DNA of 64,000 nucleotides from Leucobacter viscericola (lineage in GTDB: Bacteria; Actinomycetota; Actinomycetes; Actinomycetales; Microbacteriaceae), in contig NZ_CP049863.1 in assembly GCF_011299575.1 (NCBI RefSeq), positions 372,001 to 436,000 of the forward strand, in the 5' to 3' direction. Below are positions 18,059 through 27,617 of this stretch, piece by piece. The stretch's first letter is position 1. Each line of letters opens with the position of its first letter. The notes under the pieces are model-generated. The model saw only the letters and a program-made list of their open reading frames with translations, was not told the origin of the DNA and did not search any database. Position numbers and translations under genes: made by a program.

Positions 18059-19948
18059 TTAGCTCTCCTTTCCGGTGGCGCTGGAGGCCACAGTTCCGGA
18101 GGCCTCAGCGGCCTTACGTTCTGCAATGGTCTGGCGACGCTCTGCCTCGTGCTGGCTGCGAGCGTTCTTCTTGCCCGCGCCCTTGCTCGTGACCACTGGC
18201 TCGCGGAACTGAGCGCGTCCACGGTAAACGGCGCCGAGGCTTCGCGGATCCAGACCCGAGAACTTATGGCCGTTGCGGTAGAAGCGAGTGCGCGCGAGCA
18301 AAGCCATCATCGGGTGCGTGAACAGCGCGACAACGGCGACGTCGACCAGGGTCGTGAGACCGAGGGTAAAGGCAAAGCCCTTCACGTTGCCAACGGCGAC
18401 GATGTAAAGAATGACGGCCGCAAGCAGGTTCACGCCGTCAGATGCAAGAACGGTTCTGAACGCACGCTTCCAACCATTTTCAACCGCGCCCTCGATCGGG
18501 AACCCGTCACGCAGGGCGTCACGCACCCTCTCGAAGTACACGATAAAGGAGTCCGCCGTGAAGCCGACGGCGACGATAATACCCGCGATACCCGCCAACG
18601 ACAGTCGGTACCCCTGTCGCCACGAGAAGAACGTGAGCAGCAGGTAGGTAAGGATCGCCGCAACCGCCAGCGAGGCGATCGTCAGAGTGCCGAGCGCGCG
18701 GTACTGGAAGAACGAGTAGATGACAACCAGCAGCAGACCGATGAGGCCTGCAAGCAAACCAGCTTGCAGCTGGTTCGCGCCGAGCGTAGAGGAGATGTCT
18801 TCCTGGCTCTGCACGGTGAAGTCCATGGGCAGTGCGCCAAACTTCAGCTGATCCGCAAGTGCCTTCGACGATTCCTGGGTGAAGTCACCGGAGATTGACG
18901 GGCGACCGTCGAGGATCTGGCCCTGCATCGTCGGTGCGGAAAGTACCGAACCATCGAGCACAAACGCGAACTGGTTGAAGGGCGGCTGCGCGCCGTAGAG
19001 ACGGGTGCTGATCTTGCCAAACTGCTTGGCACCCTTGTCGTTCATGGTGATCTGTACGTTCCAGCCACCGGTTGTGTTGCCACGGCTGTCGGTCGCCTTC
19101 TGCGAGACAGCGTTTGTGATGACGTCACCGTTGAGCTCAACCGGGCCGAGAATGTACTTCATAACACCCGTGTCGTCACAGGTGATCAGCGGCCGATCTG
19201 CGGGAGCATCACGGGTATCCAAAGCACTGTCCGACTTACAGGTAAAGTCAGCGAATTCCTGCTGAAGACCGGGGGTAAGCCAGGCCTGGTCCCCTGCTTC
19301 TTTGGGAAGCGGGTTGGGATCAACATTCTCTGTCTTGGCCGCGTCTTTAGAATCCGTGGTCTTGGTGTCGGTCTTTTGAGCGTCCGTCGACTTGGTGTCA
19401 GCCTCTTTCGAGTCTGTCGTCTTTGTGTCGGCCGAACTTCCGTCAGCAGTGTCTGCCTTTGCGGTGTCTGCCTCAGCGTTATCAGGGTCTGCACCCGTGG
19501 TGCCAACGTCGACAGCGAGCACCGGCCGGAAGTCGAGCTTCGCAGAAGCCTCGATGCGCTGCAGCGTTTCTTTGTCCGCCTTGCCCGGGATCGCAACGGA
19601 GATGTTGCGCGAACCCTGGGTAGTGATTTCAGACTCTGACACACCAGCGGCGTCAACACGCTGGCGAATGATGGAGACGGCCTGTTGCAGCTGCTCGCCG
19701 CTTACAGCCTTACCATCGGTCTGCTCCGCAGCGAGCAAAATCTGAGTTCCGCCCTGCAGATCAAGTGCGAGCTTGGGGGTCCAAGTTGCCTCGCCTCGGG
19801 AAACCCCGATTGTAATAAGACCGACAAGGCCAACAACTATGACCAGAAGGAAGATGAGGGAGCGACGAGCCCTCCGCACCGCAGGTGTGGACGCCAAAAC
19901 AGTACTGCTTTCTCTATATCGTTGAAGGTGAGCCGGGCCCGTTGGCAC
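18059..19948 (-). CDS. secD: protein translocase subunit SecD, with low-complexity insert
   Basis: Works with SecF and YajC to complete translocation across the membrane. The 629-residue product has one N-terminal membrane segment (about 30-48), LALDLQGGTQILL, a large extracytoplasmic P1 region, GDFTQESSKALADQLKFGALP, and five C-terminal segments. An unusual insert lies in P1 at about residues 152-208: nearly only Thr, Asp, Ser, Lys and Ala in degenerate TDSK/ADTK units. The GTG at 19948 has weak ribosome-site support; a TTG at 19897 would match the usual short N-terminus better, so the start is uncertain. It lies 17 nt after yajC. Confidence 0.93.
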   Translation of the reverse strand: MPTGPAHLQRYRESSTVLASTPAVRRARRSLIFLLVIVVGLVGLITIGVSRGEATWTPKLALDLQGGTQILLAAEQTDGKAVSGEQLQQAVSIIRQRVDAAGVSESEITTQGSRNISVAIPGKADKETLQRIEASAKLDFRPVLAVDVGTTGADPDNAEADTAKADTADGSSADTKTTDSKEADTKSTDAQKTDTKTTDSKDAAKTENVDPNPLPKEAGDQAWLTPGLQQEFADFTCKSDSALDTRDAPADRPLITCDDTGVMKYILGPVELNGDVITNAVSQKATDSRGNTTGGWNVQITMNDKGAKQFGKISTRLYGAQPPFNQFAFVLDGSVLSAPTMQGQILDGRPSISGDFTQESSKALADQLKFGALPMDFTVQSQEDISSTLGANQLQAGLLAGLIGLLLVVIYSFFQYRALGTLTIASLAVAAILTYLLLTFFSWRQGYRLSLAGIAGIIVAVGFTADSFIVYFERVRDALRDGFPIEGAVENGWKRAFRTVLASDGVNLLAAVILYIVAVGNVKGFAFTLGLTTLVDVAVVALFTHPMMALLARTRFYRNGHKFSGLDPRSLGAVYRGRAQFREPVVTSKGAGKKNARSQHEAERRQTIAERKAAEASGTVASSATGKES

Positions 19949-19965
19949 CAGCTCACCGCAAGTGA

Positions 19966-20421
19966 TTACGCCTTAGGCGTCTGATCACTTTCGCCGTCGG
20001 AATCTTTGACCTCGGCGTTCGAAGCGTCGGCGTTTGACACGTCAGTGTTTGAAACGTCGGTGACACCGTCGGAGTTTTCGGAAGCGATGCGCTCGCCAAA
20101 CGCGGGATCATCGTCGGGAGCCAGATCGGGGCTCACAGCAGCATCTGCCGGAGCATCAACCGCTGTAACGATCTGCGAGATTGCGTTGCGGTGAACCACA
20201 AGCGTCGATGAGCCGCTCTGAATTGTTGCGCGGTTTTCTTCTTCGTTCATCTCGACAACCGTGCCGTAGATGCCGGACTGAAGCATAACCTCAGCGCCGG
20301 GGCGCAGGCCTGACTGCAGCTCCTGCATCGCTTTCTGACGCTTCTTTCCGTTGCGGAACATGAAGAAAATCAGCACGGCGATGAGGCCGAACATCAGGAT
20401 AGTAATCGGATCCAGAGGCAC
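19966..20421 (-). CDS. yajC: preprotein translocase subunit YajC
   Basis: Small single-pass subunit of the SecDF-YajC complex. The 151 residues have a membrane segment at about 7-22, the cytoplasmic YajC domain (GLRPGAEVMLQSGIYGTVVE), and a long acidic Asn/Ser/Asp tail with a repeated VSNTD/VSNAD unit. The GTG start has AAGG nearby. It heads the yajC-secD-secF run, 120 nt downstream of ruvB, so it may use the ruvAB transcript or its own promoter. Confidence 0.95.
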   Translation of the reverse strand: MPLDPITILMFGLIAVLIFFMFRNGKKRQKAMQELQSGLRPGAEVMLQSGIYGTVVEMNEEENRATIQSGSSTLVVHRNAISQIVTAVDAPADAAVSPDLAPDDDPAFGERIASENSDGVTDVSNTDVSNADASNAEVKDSDGESDQTPKA

Positions 20422-20541
20422 AGTAGACCTTTCAATGGGCGAGCGGGATCATGCACATTGCGCGCATAGACTCTGCCACCTTACCGCGTTGTGACTGAAA
20501 ATAGGGTGCTGGGACTGCGAGTCTTGCGAGGTTTCTGTGTC

Positions 20542-21528
20542 TCACTTGTGCAGGCCGACGTGTTCCCAACCCAGCTGGGTTGCCACACGCCCCCTTGGAG
20601 TACGCGTCAGAAGACCTGCACGCACGAGGAAAGGTTCGACCACAGACTCAATCGTCTCGGCCTCTTCGCCAACCGAAACGGCAAGTGTTGAAAGCCCAAC
20701 CGGTCCCCCGTTAAACCGCTCAACCACAGCGCGCAGCACCTCGCGGTCGAGTCGATCCAGCCCGTGCTTGTCCACATCGTAGAGCGTGAGCGCCGCCTCA
20801 ACACTCGCGGTGTCTGCCGGGGTCTCGTGAACCAGGCTGTAATCACGAACTCGACGCAGCAAGCGGTTTGCAATACGTGGCGTGCCGCGGGAGCGGCCGG
20901 CGATCTCTTCAATCCCCTGCTCGGAGATATCGAAGTTGAGAAGCCGCGCTGCGCGCCTGACAACACTGGCGAGCTCATCCTCAGAGTAGAACTCAAGGTG
21001 AGCCGTAAACCCGAAGCGATCACGCAATGGATTGGGAAGCAGGCCAGCACGTGTGGTTGCACCCACAAGGGTAAACGGGGCTAGCTCAAGGGGCACGGAA
21101 GTCGCGCCAGCGCCTTTGCCAACCATAATGTCGACCTTGAAGTCTTCCATCGCGAGGTAGAGCATTTCTTCGGCGCTGCGGGCCATTCGGTGGATCTCGT
21201 CCACAAACAGAACTTCGCCTGGGGTCAGTGCGGAGAGCACAGCGGCGAGATCGCCCGCGTGCTGGATCGCGGGACCAGAGGTCTGATGCAGCGGCTTATC
21301 AAGCTCGGTTGCCACGATCATCGAGAGCGTCGTTTTGCCGAGCCCGGGCGGGCCAGCAAGCAGGATGTGATCGGGGGCAACTCCCCGCATGGTTGCAGCA
21401 CTGAGAAGCAGATTCATTTGGCTGCGAACCTTGAACTGCCCAATGAACTCATCAAGCGTGCCGGGGCGCAGCGCGCCCTCGTAACCGACCTCGGAGGGTG
21501 ACGCCTGCGGCGACAACTCCCCCGTCAT
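20542..21528 (-). CDS. ruvB: Holliday junction branch migration ATPase RuvB
   Basis: Hexameric AAA+ motor that drives branch migration with RuvA. The 328 residues show Walker [10 protein letters not shown], Walker [11 protein letters not shown], sensor [17 protein letters not shown] with arginine finger, and the C-terminal winged helix ([23 protein letters not shown]). It overlaps ruvA as ATGA. All motifs expected for an active motor are present. Confidence 0.97.
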   Translation of the reverse strand: MTGELSPQASPSEVGYEGALRPGTLDEFIGQFKVRSQMNLLLSAATMRGVAPDHILLAGPPGLGKTTLSMIVATELDKPLHQTSGPAIQHAGDLAAVLSALTPGEVLFVDEIHRMARSAEEMLYLAMEDFKVDIMVGKGAGATSVPLELAPFTLVGATTRAGLLPNPLRDRFGFTAHLEFYSEDELASVVRRAARLLNFDISEQGIEEIAGRSRGTPRIANRLLRRVRDYSLVHETPADTASVEAALTLYDVDKHGLDRLDREVLRAVVERFNGGPVGLSTLAVSVGEEAETIESVVEPFLVRAGLLTRTPRGRVATQLGWEHVGLHK

Positions 21529-22154
21529 CGGCCACTCCGACCACTTGGCCGGGCGCTCTGCAGCAGTGCAAGGGAGGCGCGCAGCAGCGCTGCGCTCTCA
21601 GCGGGCGCACCCGCAGCACGCGCATCTTGAACGGCCTGCCACGCCTCAGATTCACCCCAGCCGAGCCCGACAAGGCCGTCACGCACGGCCTCGGACGCAA
21701 CCAGATCAGGATCAGCAACCGCGGTCGGGGCTCCCCCCGCATCAGCAAAGCTCAACTCTTTCAGTTTGCCCGCGAGCGAAACCGTCAGAAGCTTCGCGGT
21801 TTTTGGGCCGATACCCGAAACCTTCTGAAATGGTTTCGCGTCTTCGTTGGCCACAGCACGCACGATCTCAGCGGGGGTCAGGCTAGACAACACACCAAGG
21901 GCGCTGCGAGGACCGACGCCCGAGACAGCAATCAGGTGACCAAACACGGTGAGCTCATCTTCCGTGGAGAACCCGAACAGCGTCAGTGCGTCTTCTCGAA
22001 CAACGAGCCAGGTGTGCAAAAACAGCGTCTCGCCGACGTGGGCCTGGGCCACCCTGCCGCTCGGAACCTCGACGCGCAGGCCAATCCCGCCCACACCAAT
22101 TACTGCCCAGCCGGCTCCCGCCGAGAGCACCTCACCATGTATCGAAGCAATCAC
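21525..22154 (-). CDS. ruvA: Holliday junction DNA helicase subunit RuvA
   Basis: Tetrameric junction-binding protein that loads RuvB. The 209-residue product has the N-terminal OB domain ([12 protein letters not shown]), two helix-hairpin-helix motifs ([11 protein letters not shown] and [12 protein letters not shown]), and a C-terminal RuvB-binding domain of normal size. The GTG at 22154 has no ribosome site but a TAGGCT -10 box 6 nt upstream, indicating a leaderless start. In most actinobacteria ruvC precedes ruvA directly; here the next gene upstream is leuA with its terminator, and no RuvC-like gene is found in the window. Confidence 0.96.
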   Translation of the reverse strand: MIASIHGEVLSAGAGWAVIGVGGIGLRVEVPSGRVAQAHVGETLFLHTWLVVREDALTLFGFSTEDELTVFGHLIAVSGVGPRSALGVLSSLTPAEIVRAVANEDAKPFQKVSGIGPKTAKLLTVSLAGKLKELSFADAGGAPTAVADPDLVASEAVRDGLVGLGWGESEAWQAVQDARAAGAPAESAALLRASLALLQSARPSGRSGR

Positions 22155-22160
22155 ACGCTT

Positions 22161-22189
22161 AGCCTAGGTTGCGCCACCGACATTGGCAG
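22161..22189 (-). promoter_or_regulatory. leaderless promoter of ruvAB
   Basis: TAGGCT (22161-22166) is 6 nt upstream of the ruvA GTG, with CTGCCA (22184-22189) 17 bp further upstream matching TTGACA at four of six positions. It shows that ruvAB is its own transcription unit here. Confidence 0.55.
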
Positions 22190-22193
22190 ACTC

Positions 22194-22237
22194 GCCACAC
22201 CGATCATTCGAAGATATCTACGAATAATCGGTGTGGC
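22194..22237 (-). terminator. hairpin terminator after leuA
   Basis: A 17-bp inverted repeat, GCCACACCGATCATTCG (22194-22210) with CGAATAATCGGTGTGGC (22221-22237) and one mismatch, lies 21 nt after the leuA stop. There is no U-run, which is common in high-GC actinobacteria. The stem overlaps the upstream edge of the ruvA promoter. Confidence 0.75.
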
Positions 22238-22258
22238 GCCGTCGCCATAGCGAGAAGG

Positions 22259-24052
<1,794 letters not shown>

Positions 24053-24069
24053 TCAGCCAAACACAAACA

Positions 24070-24108
24070 CCGCGACGAGGGAGGCCTTGAAATTAGGACT
24101 CGTCGCGG
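24070..24108 (-). promoter_or_regulatory. leuA attenuator hairpin
   Basis: A perfect 10-bp inverted repeat, CCGCGACGAG (24070-24079) and CTCGTCGCGG (24099-24108), overlaps the end of the leader peptide and is followed in the leuA direction by the T-rich TGTTTGTGTTTGG. The arm nearer leuA can instead pair through CCTCGTC with GACGAGG (24034-24040), which includes the leuA ribosome site. Competing structures of this kind are expected for leader-peptide control; which form is active when is inferred. Confidence 0.72.
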
Positions 24109-24137
24109 CAGCTAAGGAGAAGCGAGCCGAACAGCAT
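24093..24137 (-). CDS. leuL: leucine leader peptide
   Basis: A 14-codon frame starting at ATG 24137 encodes MLFGSLLLSCRDES, with three consecutive Leu codons (CTT CTC CTT) after an earlier CTG. It ends within the attenuator stem, 70 nt before leuA. Tandem codons for the product of the pathway upstream of its first enzyme are the classic mark of ribosome-mediated attenuation, and leader peptides before leuA are known in actinobacteria. A -10 box TATAGT lies 6 nt upstream, so the leader peptide itself is probably translated from a leaderless transcript. Confidence 0.78.
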   Translation of the reverse strand: MLFGSLLLSCRDES

Positions 24138-24143
24138 GAAATC

Positions 24144-24149
24144 ACTATA
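24144..24149 (-). promoter_or_regulatory. -10 box of the leuL-leuA promoter
   Basis: TATAGT on the minus strand is 6 nt before the leader ATG; it is the best -10 match near leuA. No clear -35 is visible at 17-18 bp. Confidence 0.6.
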
Positions 24150-24185
24150 CCACTGGGTCGGCGCACCCTCGATCACCCGGAAGGA

Positions 24186-24407
24186 TCAGCCGATGATTCC
24201 AGACATGCAGGCGTAAATGAACAGCATGTATAAAGACGGGATGCCAAAAACCACCAGCAACACTCCAAGCCCTACAAATATGGCGAGAGTCGCAACCCCC
24301 AACGAGCTCCCGATCAGAACTTCCTTGGACGACGTGCCCGCGACCTCTTGTGCCTCGAGACCCTCAAGCTCTTCGATTCCAATGGGGGTTCCGGGTTCGA
24401 GCTTCAT
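24186..24407 (-). CDS. small two-pass membrane protein, unknown function
   Basis: A 73-residue product with an acidic cytoplasmic N-terminus (IEELEGLEAQE) and two adjoining hydrophobic segments at about 28-49 and 52-72. I do not recognise a family. It lies between the leuA leader and the divergent DUF2207 gene. The ATG has no ribosome site but a TAGTGT box exactly 6 nt upstream, so it is probably leaderless. Confidence 0.6.
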   Translation of the reverse strand: MKLEPGTPIGIEELEGLEAQEVAGTSSKEVLIGSSLGVATLAIFVGLGVLLVVFGIPSLYMLFIYACMSGIIG

Positions 24408-24413
24408 GTTTCC

Positions 24414-24478
24414 ACACTACCGCCTATTGATTCGCTCAACTGCATAGAGCAGGTGTCCTTTCGACGCCCCGATAGGGT
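24414..24478. promoter_or_regulatory. divergent leaderless promoters
   Basis: Minus strand: TAGTGT (24414-24419) ends 6 nt before the ATG of the small membrane gene. Plus strand: TAGGGT (24473-24478) ends 7 nt before the ATG of the DUF2207 gene. No good -35 is seen on either side. Confidence 0.5.
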
Positions 24479-24485
24479 TGCAACC

Positions 24486-26273
24486 ATGGGCAAAACAGTT
24501 CAGATACTGGCCGGGATCGCCGTTCTCCTCACCGCACTCGCACCGGTTCTTGCCGTCGCACCTGCGGCGCAGGCCGACACCTCCGACTTCAGCTACGACA
24601 GTTGGCACGTCGACTATCAGCTCGATACTGACAAAGACGGTCGATCGATCACCCACGTCAAAGAGACGCTGACCGCACGCTTCCCCGATTTCGACCAGAA
24701 CCGCGGTCTCGTACGCGGCCTACCAATCGATTATGAGGGCACCTCAACGGATCCCCGCGATTTCAGCGTTACCGACCTCGAAGGGAAGCCGATCCCGTTC
24801 GAACTTGAGAAAGACGACACCTTCATCGCGGTACTCACCGGCAACGACGACTACGTTCGCGGAGTGCAAACGTACGTCATCAGTTACACCCTGAGCGATA
24901 CCATCTTGGCGCGAGATGATGGCTCCGCCGACGAGTTCTACTGGGATCTCGTGGACTTCGAACACGAACAACCGATCAAGCAATTCAGCGCAAACATCTC
25001 TTTGTCACCCGAGCTCGCTTCGAAGCTGAACGGAAACTATCGCTGCTATGCGGGTGCCGCAGGATCCAACAACGAGTGCAACATGAATCGCAATGATTCG
25101 GGAACCGAGTTCACGGTTCCCGGGATTCCACTCGCCCCGCAAGAGGGCGTGACTGTCGCCATTGGGCTCGCACCCGGCGCTGTCACACAGCCCGGCGCGC
25201 GTCTCCCCAACTTCGCACTCGACACGCTCCCCCTGTATATCGGCGGCATCACTGCGGCATCGGGAATCGCAACCGGTATCGCTGTCCTGCTATTCCGCAG
25301 GAAGCGCAGGGTCAGCCGCGGGGTGGTGGTTGCCCAGTACGACGTTCCCGCGACGCTGCCGCCACTCATCGCCGGCCCGATTGTCGGCGCAATGGCTTCT
25401 CCCGTGCCCGCCGAGTTTGTGCACCTCGCGGTGAGCGGCGTGACCCGCATCGAGGAGGCCGAGTCAAAGAAGAAATCGAAGCCTGCCATCCGGCTCATGG
25501 ACCTCACGCGAATCGGTGACGAACTCGACGCAGAGACCACACGCGATCTCTTCCCGAGCCAGACCGTCGGAGAAGTCGTTGAGATCCCGCAGAAGAGCGA
25601 GATCTTCGCACGACGCATGTCGGTTCTGAAGAGCCTCGGCTCCAGCCAAGCACTCAAACGAGGCTACTTTGAAAACGTTGCAAGCCCGGTGGGCCGAAAG
25701 CTCGGCTTTGTAACCCTCGGTGTCACCGCGATTCTCGTGGTATTTGCGGTAATCGGAATCATGACTCGCAACTCCGTGACACCCTTCATTGCAATCGCCG
25801 CCGCTTCGGTGGGACTGGTGCTCGGGCTTGTCGGCGTTATCCGGCAGCGAGTGCACACTCCCCTGGGTGCGGAAACTCGCGAGTACCTTGAGGGAGTTCG
25901 CGAGTTCATCCGGGTCGCTGAGGCTGACAGAATCCGAGTGCTGCAGTCATACGAGGGCGCAGAGCGATTCCCAGACGGAACCATCAACGTTGTGCACCTC
26001 TATGAGAAGCTGCTGCCCTACGCAATGCTCTTTGGCCTCGAAAGAGAGTGGAGTAAGACCCTCGAAACGAGGTACCAGGAGAGCCCGGGTTACGTGCCCT
26101 ATTGGTACCCCGCCGTTGGCCTGCACGGAATCTCAAGCTTCAACAGCACACTCTCCGACTTCACCAGTTCACTCACCTCATCGGCGAGCTACACCTCAAG
26201 CAGCTCCGGCGGCTCCACCGGCGGTGGATTCTCCGGTGGCGGCGGAGGTGGCGGCTTCTCGGGCGGTCGCTAG
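24486..26273 (+). CDS. DUF2207-family membrane protein
   Basis: A 595-residue envelope protein. It has an N-terminal signal peptide (about 1-30, likely cleaved after AQA), an extracytoplasmic DUF2207-like domain of about 200 residues, a membrane segment near 240-262 followed by RRKRR, a cytoplasmic middle region, two close membrane segments at about 400-445, and a Ser/Gly-rich tail with a run of seven glycines. The biochemical function of the family is unknown. The ATG lies 7 nt after a TAGGGT box. Its stop codon overlaps that of the opposing gene through the palindrome CTAG (26270-26273). Confidence 0.88.
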   Translation: MGKTVQILAGIAVLLTALAPVLAVAPAAQADTSDFSYDSWHVDYQLDTDKDGRSITHVKETLTARFPDFDQNRGLVRGLPIDYEGTSTDPRDFSVTDLEGKPIPFELEKDDTFIAVLTGNDDYVRGVQTYVISYTLSDTILARDDGSADEFYWDLVDFEHEQPIKQFSANISLSPELASKLNGNYRCYAGAAGSNNECNMNRNDSGTEFTVPGIPLAPQEGVTVAIGLAPGAVTQPGARLPNFALDTLPLYIGGITAASGIATGIAVLLFRRKRRVSRGVVVAQYDVPATLPPLIAGPIVGAMASPVPAEFVHLAVSGVTRIEEAESKKKSKPAIRLMDLTRIGDELDAETTRDLFPSQTVGEVVEIPQKSEIFARRMSVLKSLGSSQALKRGYFENVASPVGRKLGFVTLGVTAILVVFAVIGIMTRNSVTPFIAIAAASVGLVLGLVGVIRQRVHTPLGAETREYLEGVREFIRVAEADRIRVLQSYEGAERFPDGTINVVHLYEKLLPYAMLFGLEREWSKTLETRYQESPGYVPYWYPAVGLHGISSFNSTLSDFTSSLTSSASYTSSSSGGSTGGGFSGGGGGGGFSGGR

Positions 26274-26644
26274 TAGCGTGGCCGGTACTGCGCGCTTCCG
26301 AAGCCAATAATCAAGTAGCCGATGACGGGCAGCAGCCACAGCAGGAAGAACGCAAACGCGCCGCCCTTGCCAAACCGCTGCGCCACCCGCACGGCCACAA
26401 AGATCGAAAATATGAAGTTGACGATCGGGATGAGGTAGAGCAGGGTCATCCAGGCGGAGTACCCTGCCACCTTCACCAAAATGAAGGTGTTCACGATCGG
26501 AATGATCGCCAGAATCCCCGGGTACCCGGCTTTGGTGAACACTCGCCACAGCGCAATCGCAATGACGACGTAAACGGCAATCGCAAAGACACCGTAGGTT
26601 TGAAACAGCGTTGTCAGTTGCGCCTGATCAGTGATGTAGTCCAT
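26270..26644 (-). CDS. DUF5684-like multi-pass membrane protein
   Basis: A 124-residue, very hydrophobic protein with four predicted membrane segments. The wording KAGYPGILAIIPIVNTFIL and LLYLIPIVNFIFSIFVA matches short actinobacterial proteins annotated as DUF5684 or signal-peptidase-like. Function is unknown. The ATG has no ribosome site; TAGAAT lies exactly 6 nt upstream. It converges on the DUF2207 gene, sharing CTAG as both stops. Confidence 0.72.
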   Translation of the reverse strand: MDYITDQAQLTTLFQTYGVFAIAVYVVIAIALWRVFTKAGYPGILAIIPIVNTFILVKVAGYSAWMTLLYLIPIVNFIFSIFVAVRVAQRFGKGGAFAFFLLWLLPVIGYLIIGFGSAQYRPRY

Positions 26645-26650
26645 GACCAG

Positions 26651-26656
26651 ATTCTA
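26651..26656 (-). promoter_or_regulatory. leaderless -10 box of the DUF5684-like gene
   Basis: TAGAAT on the minus strand, 6 nt before the ATG, in a 61-bp gap after era. Confidence 0.5.
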
Positions 26657-26705
26657 GCCACGTCAGAAACTGGCTGAACAGGGCTTGACGCGGATTGAAA
26701 CCGGA

Positions 26706-27617
26706 CTAGAAGCCCAGCTTGCCGAGTGCCTTCGAATCGCGCTGCCATTCCTTGAGCACCTTCACACGAAGCGAGAGATACACACGGCGACCAAGTAGAG
26801 CCTCGATTTCGTGACGGGCTTTCTCCCCCACATCACGCAGCCGCGATCCGCCCTTGCCGATCACGATGCCCTTCTGGCTGTCGCGCTCCACGTAAATGGA
26901 CGCGTACAACTCAAGCAAACCGTCATCACGAACTTCGCGATCGTCAACGGTCGCAGCGAGCGAGTGTGGCAACTCTTCGCGTGCACCTTCAAGGGCTGCT
27001 TCGCGGATCAGCTCGGCGATCCGGTCGTCTTCGCTCTCGTCGGTTGTTTGCTCTGCATCGTAGAGCGGCGGCGAGATCGGCATGAGTCCAAGAAGCACAT
27101 CGGAGAGCACATCAAGCTGCTCCTGCGTTACGGCCGAGATCGGAACCACCGCATCCCACTCGCGAAGCGTGCCGAGTCGCGTGAGCTGGTCGATGATCTC
27201 AGATTTCGAGGCCTCATCAACCTTCGTGAGGATCGCGACCTTCTTTGCGCGGGGAAAGTCTTCAAGGCGTTCGTTAATGAATTTGTCTCCGGGCCCAAGC
27301 TTTTCGTTCGCCGGAACACAGAACCCGATCACGTCGACATCACCGAGTGTCGCTTCTACGAGCGCGTTCAGTCTTTCGCCGAGGAGGGTGCGCGGGCGGT
27401 GGATCCCGGGCGTATCAACGATAATCAGCTGACCGTCGGGCCGGTGCGCAATCCCACGGATCGCACGCCTCGTCGTCTGTGGCTTGGGGCTCGTAATGGC
27501 GATCTTTTCGCCGACCAGAGCGTTTGTGAGCGTCGATTTTCCGACGTTCGGGCGCCCGACGAATGAGACAAATCCCGCGCGGAACTCACCGCTGCCGGTT
27601 TCTGTGTGATCTGTCAT
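26706..27617 (-). CDS. era: GTPase Era
   Basis: GTPase that binds the 3' end of 16S rRNA during small-subunit maturation. The 303 residues show G1 GRPNVGKST, the TTRR switch, G3 DTPG, G4 TKVD, and a C-terminal KH domain (VIGKGGSRLRDVGEKAR). The ATG overlaps the corC-like stop by 4 nt. It is the last gene of the hrcA-dnaJ-rsmE-HIT-phoH-ybeY-corC-era run. Confidence 0.97.
   Translation of the reverse strand: MTDHTETGSGEFRAGFVSFVGRPNVGKSTLTNALVGEKIAITSPKPQTTRRAIRGIAHRPDGQLIIVDTPGIHRPRTLLGERLNALVEATLGDVDVIGFCVPANEKLGPGDKFINERLEDFPRAKKVAILTKVDEASKSEIIDQLTRLGTLREWDAVVPISAVTQEQLDVLSDVLLGLMPISPPLYDAEQTTDESEDDRIAELIREAALEGAREELPHSLAATVDDREVRDDGLLELYASIYVERDSQKGIVIGKGGSRLRDVGEKARHEIEALLGRRVYLSLRVKVLKEWQRDSKALGKLGF

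Noticed and set aside
18056..18898. Open frame on the plus strand opposite secD.
   Set aside because: Antisense shadow with charged low-complexity wording typical of reverse-strand frames in this window.
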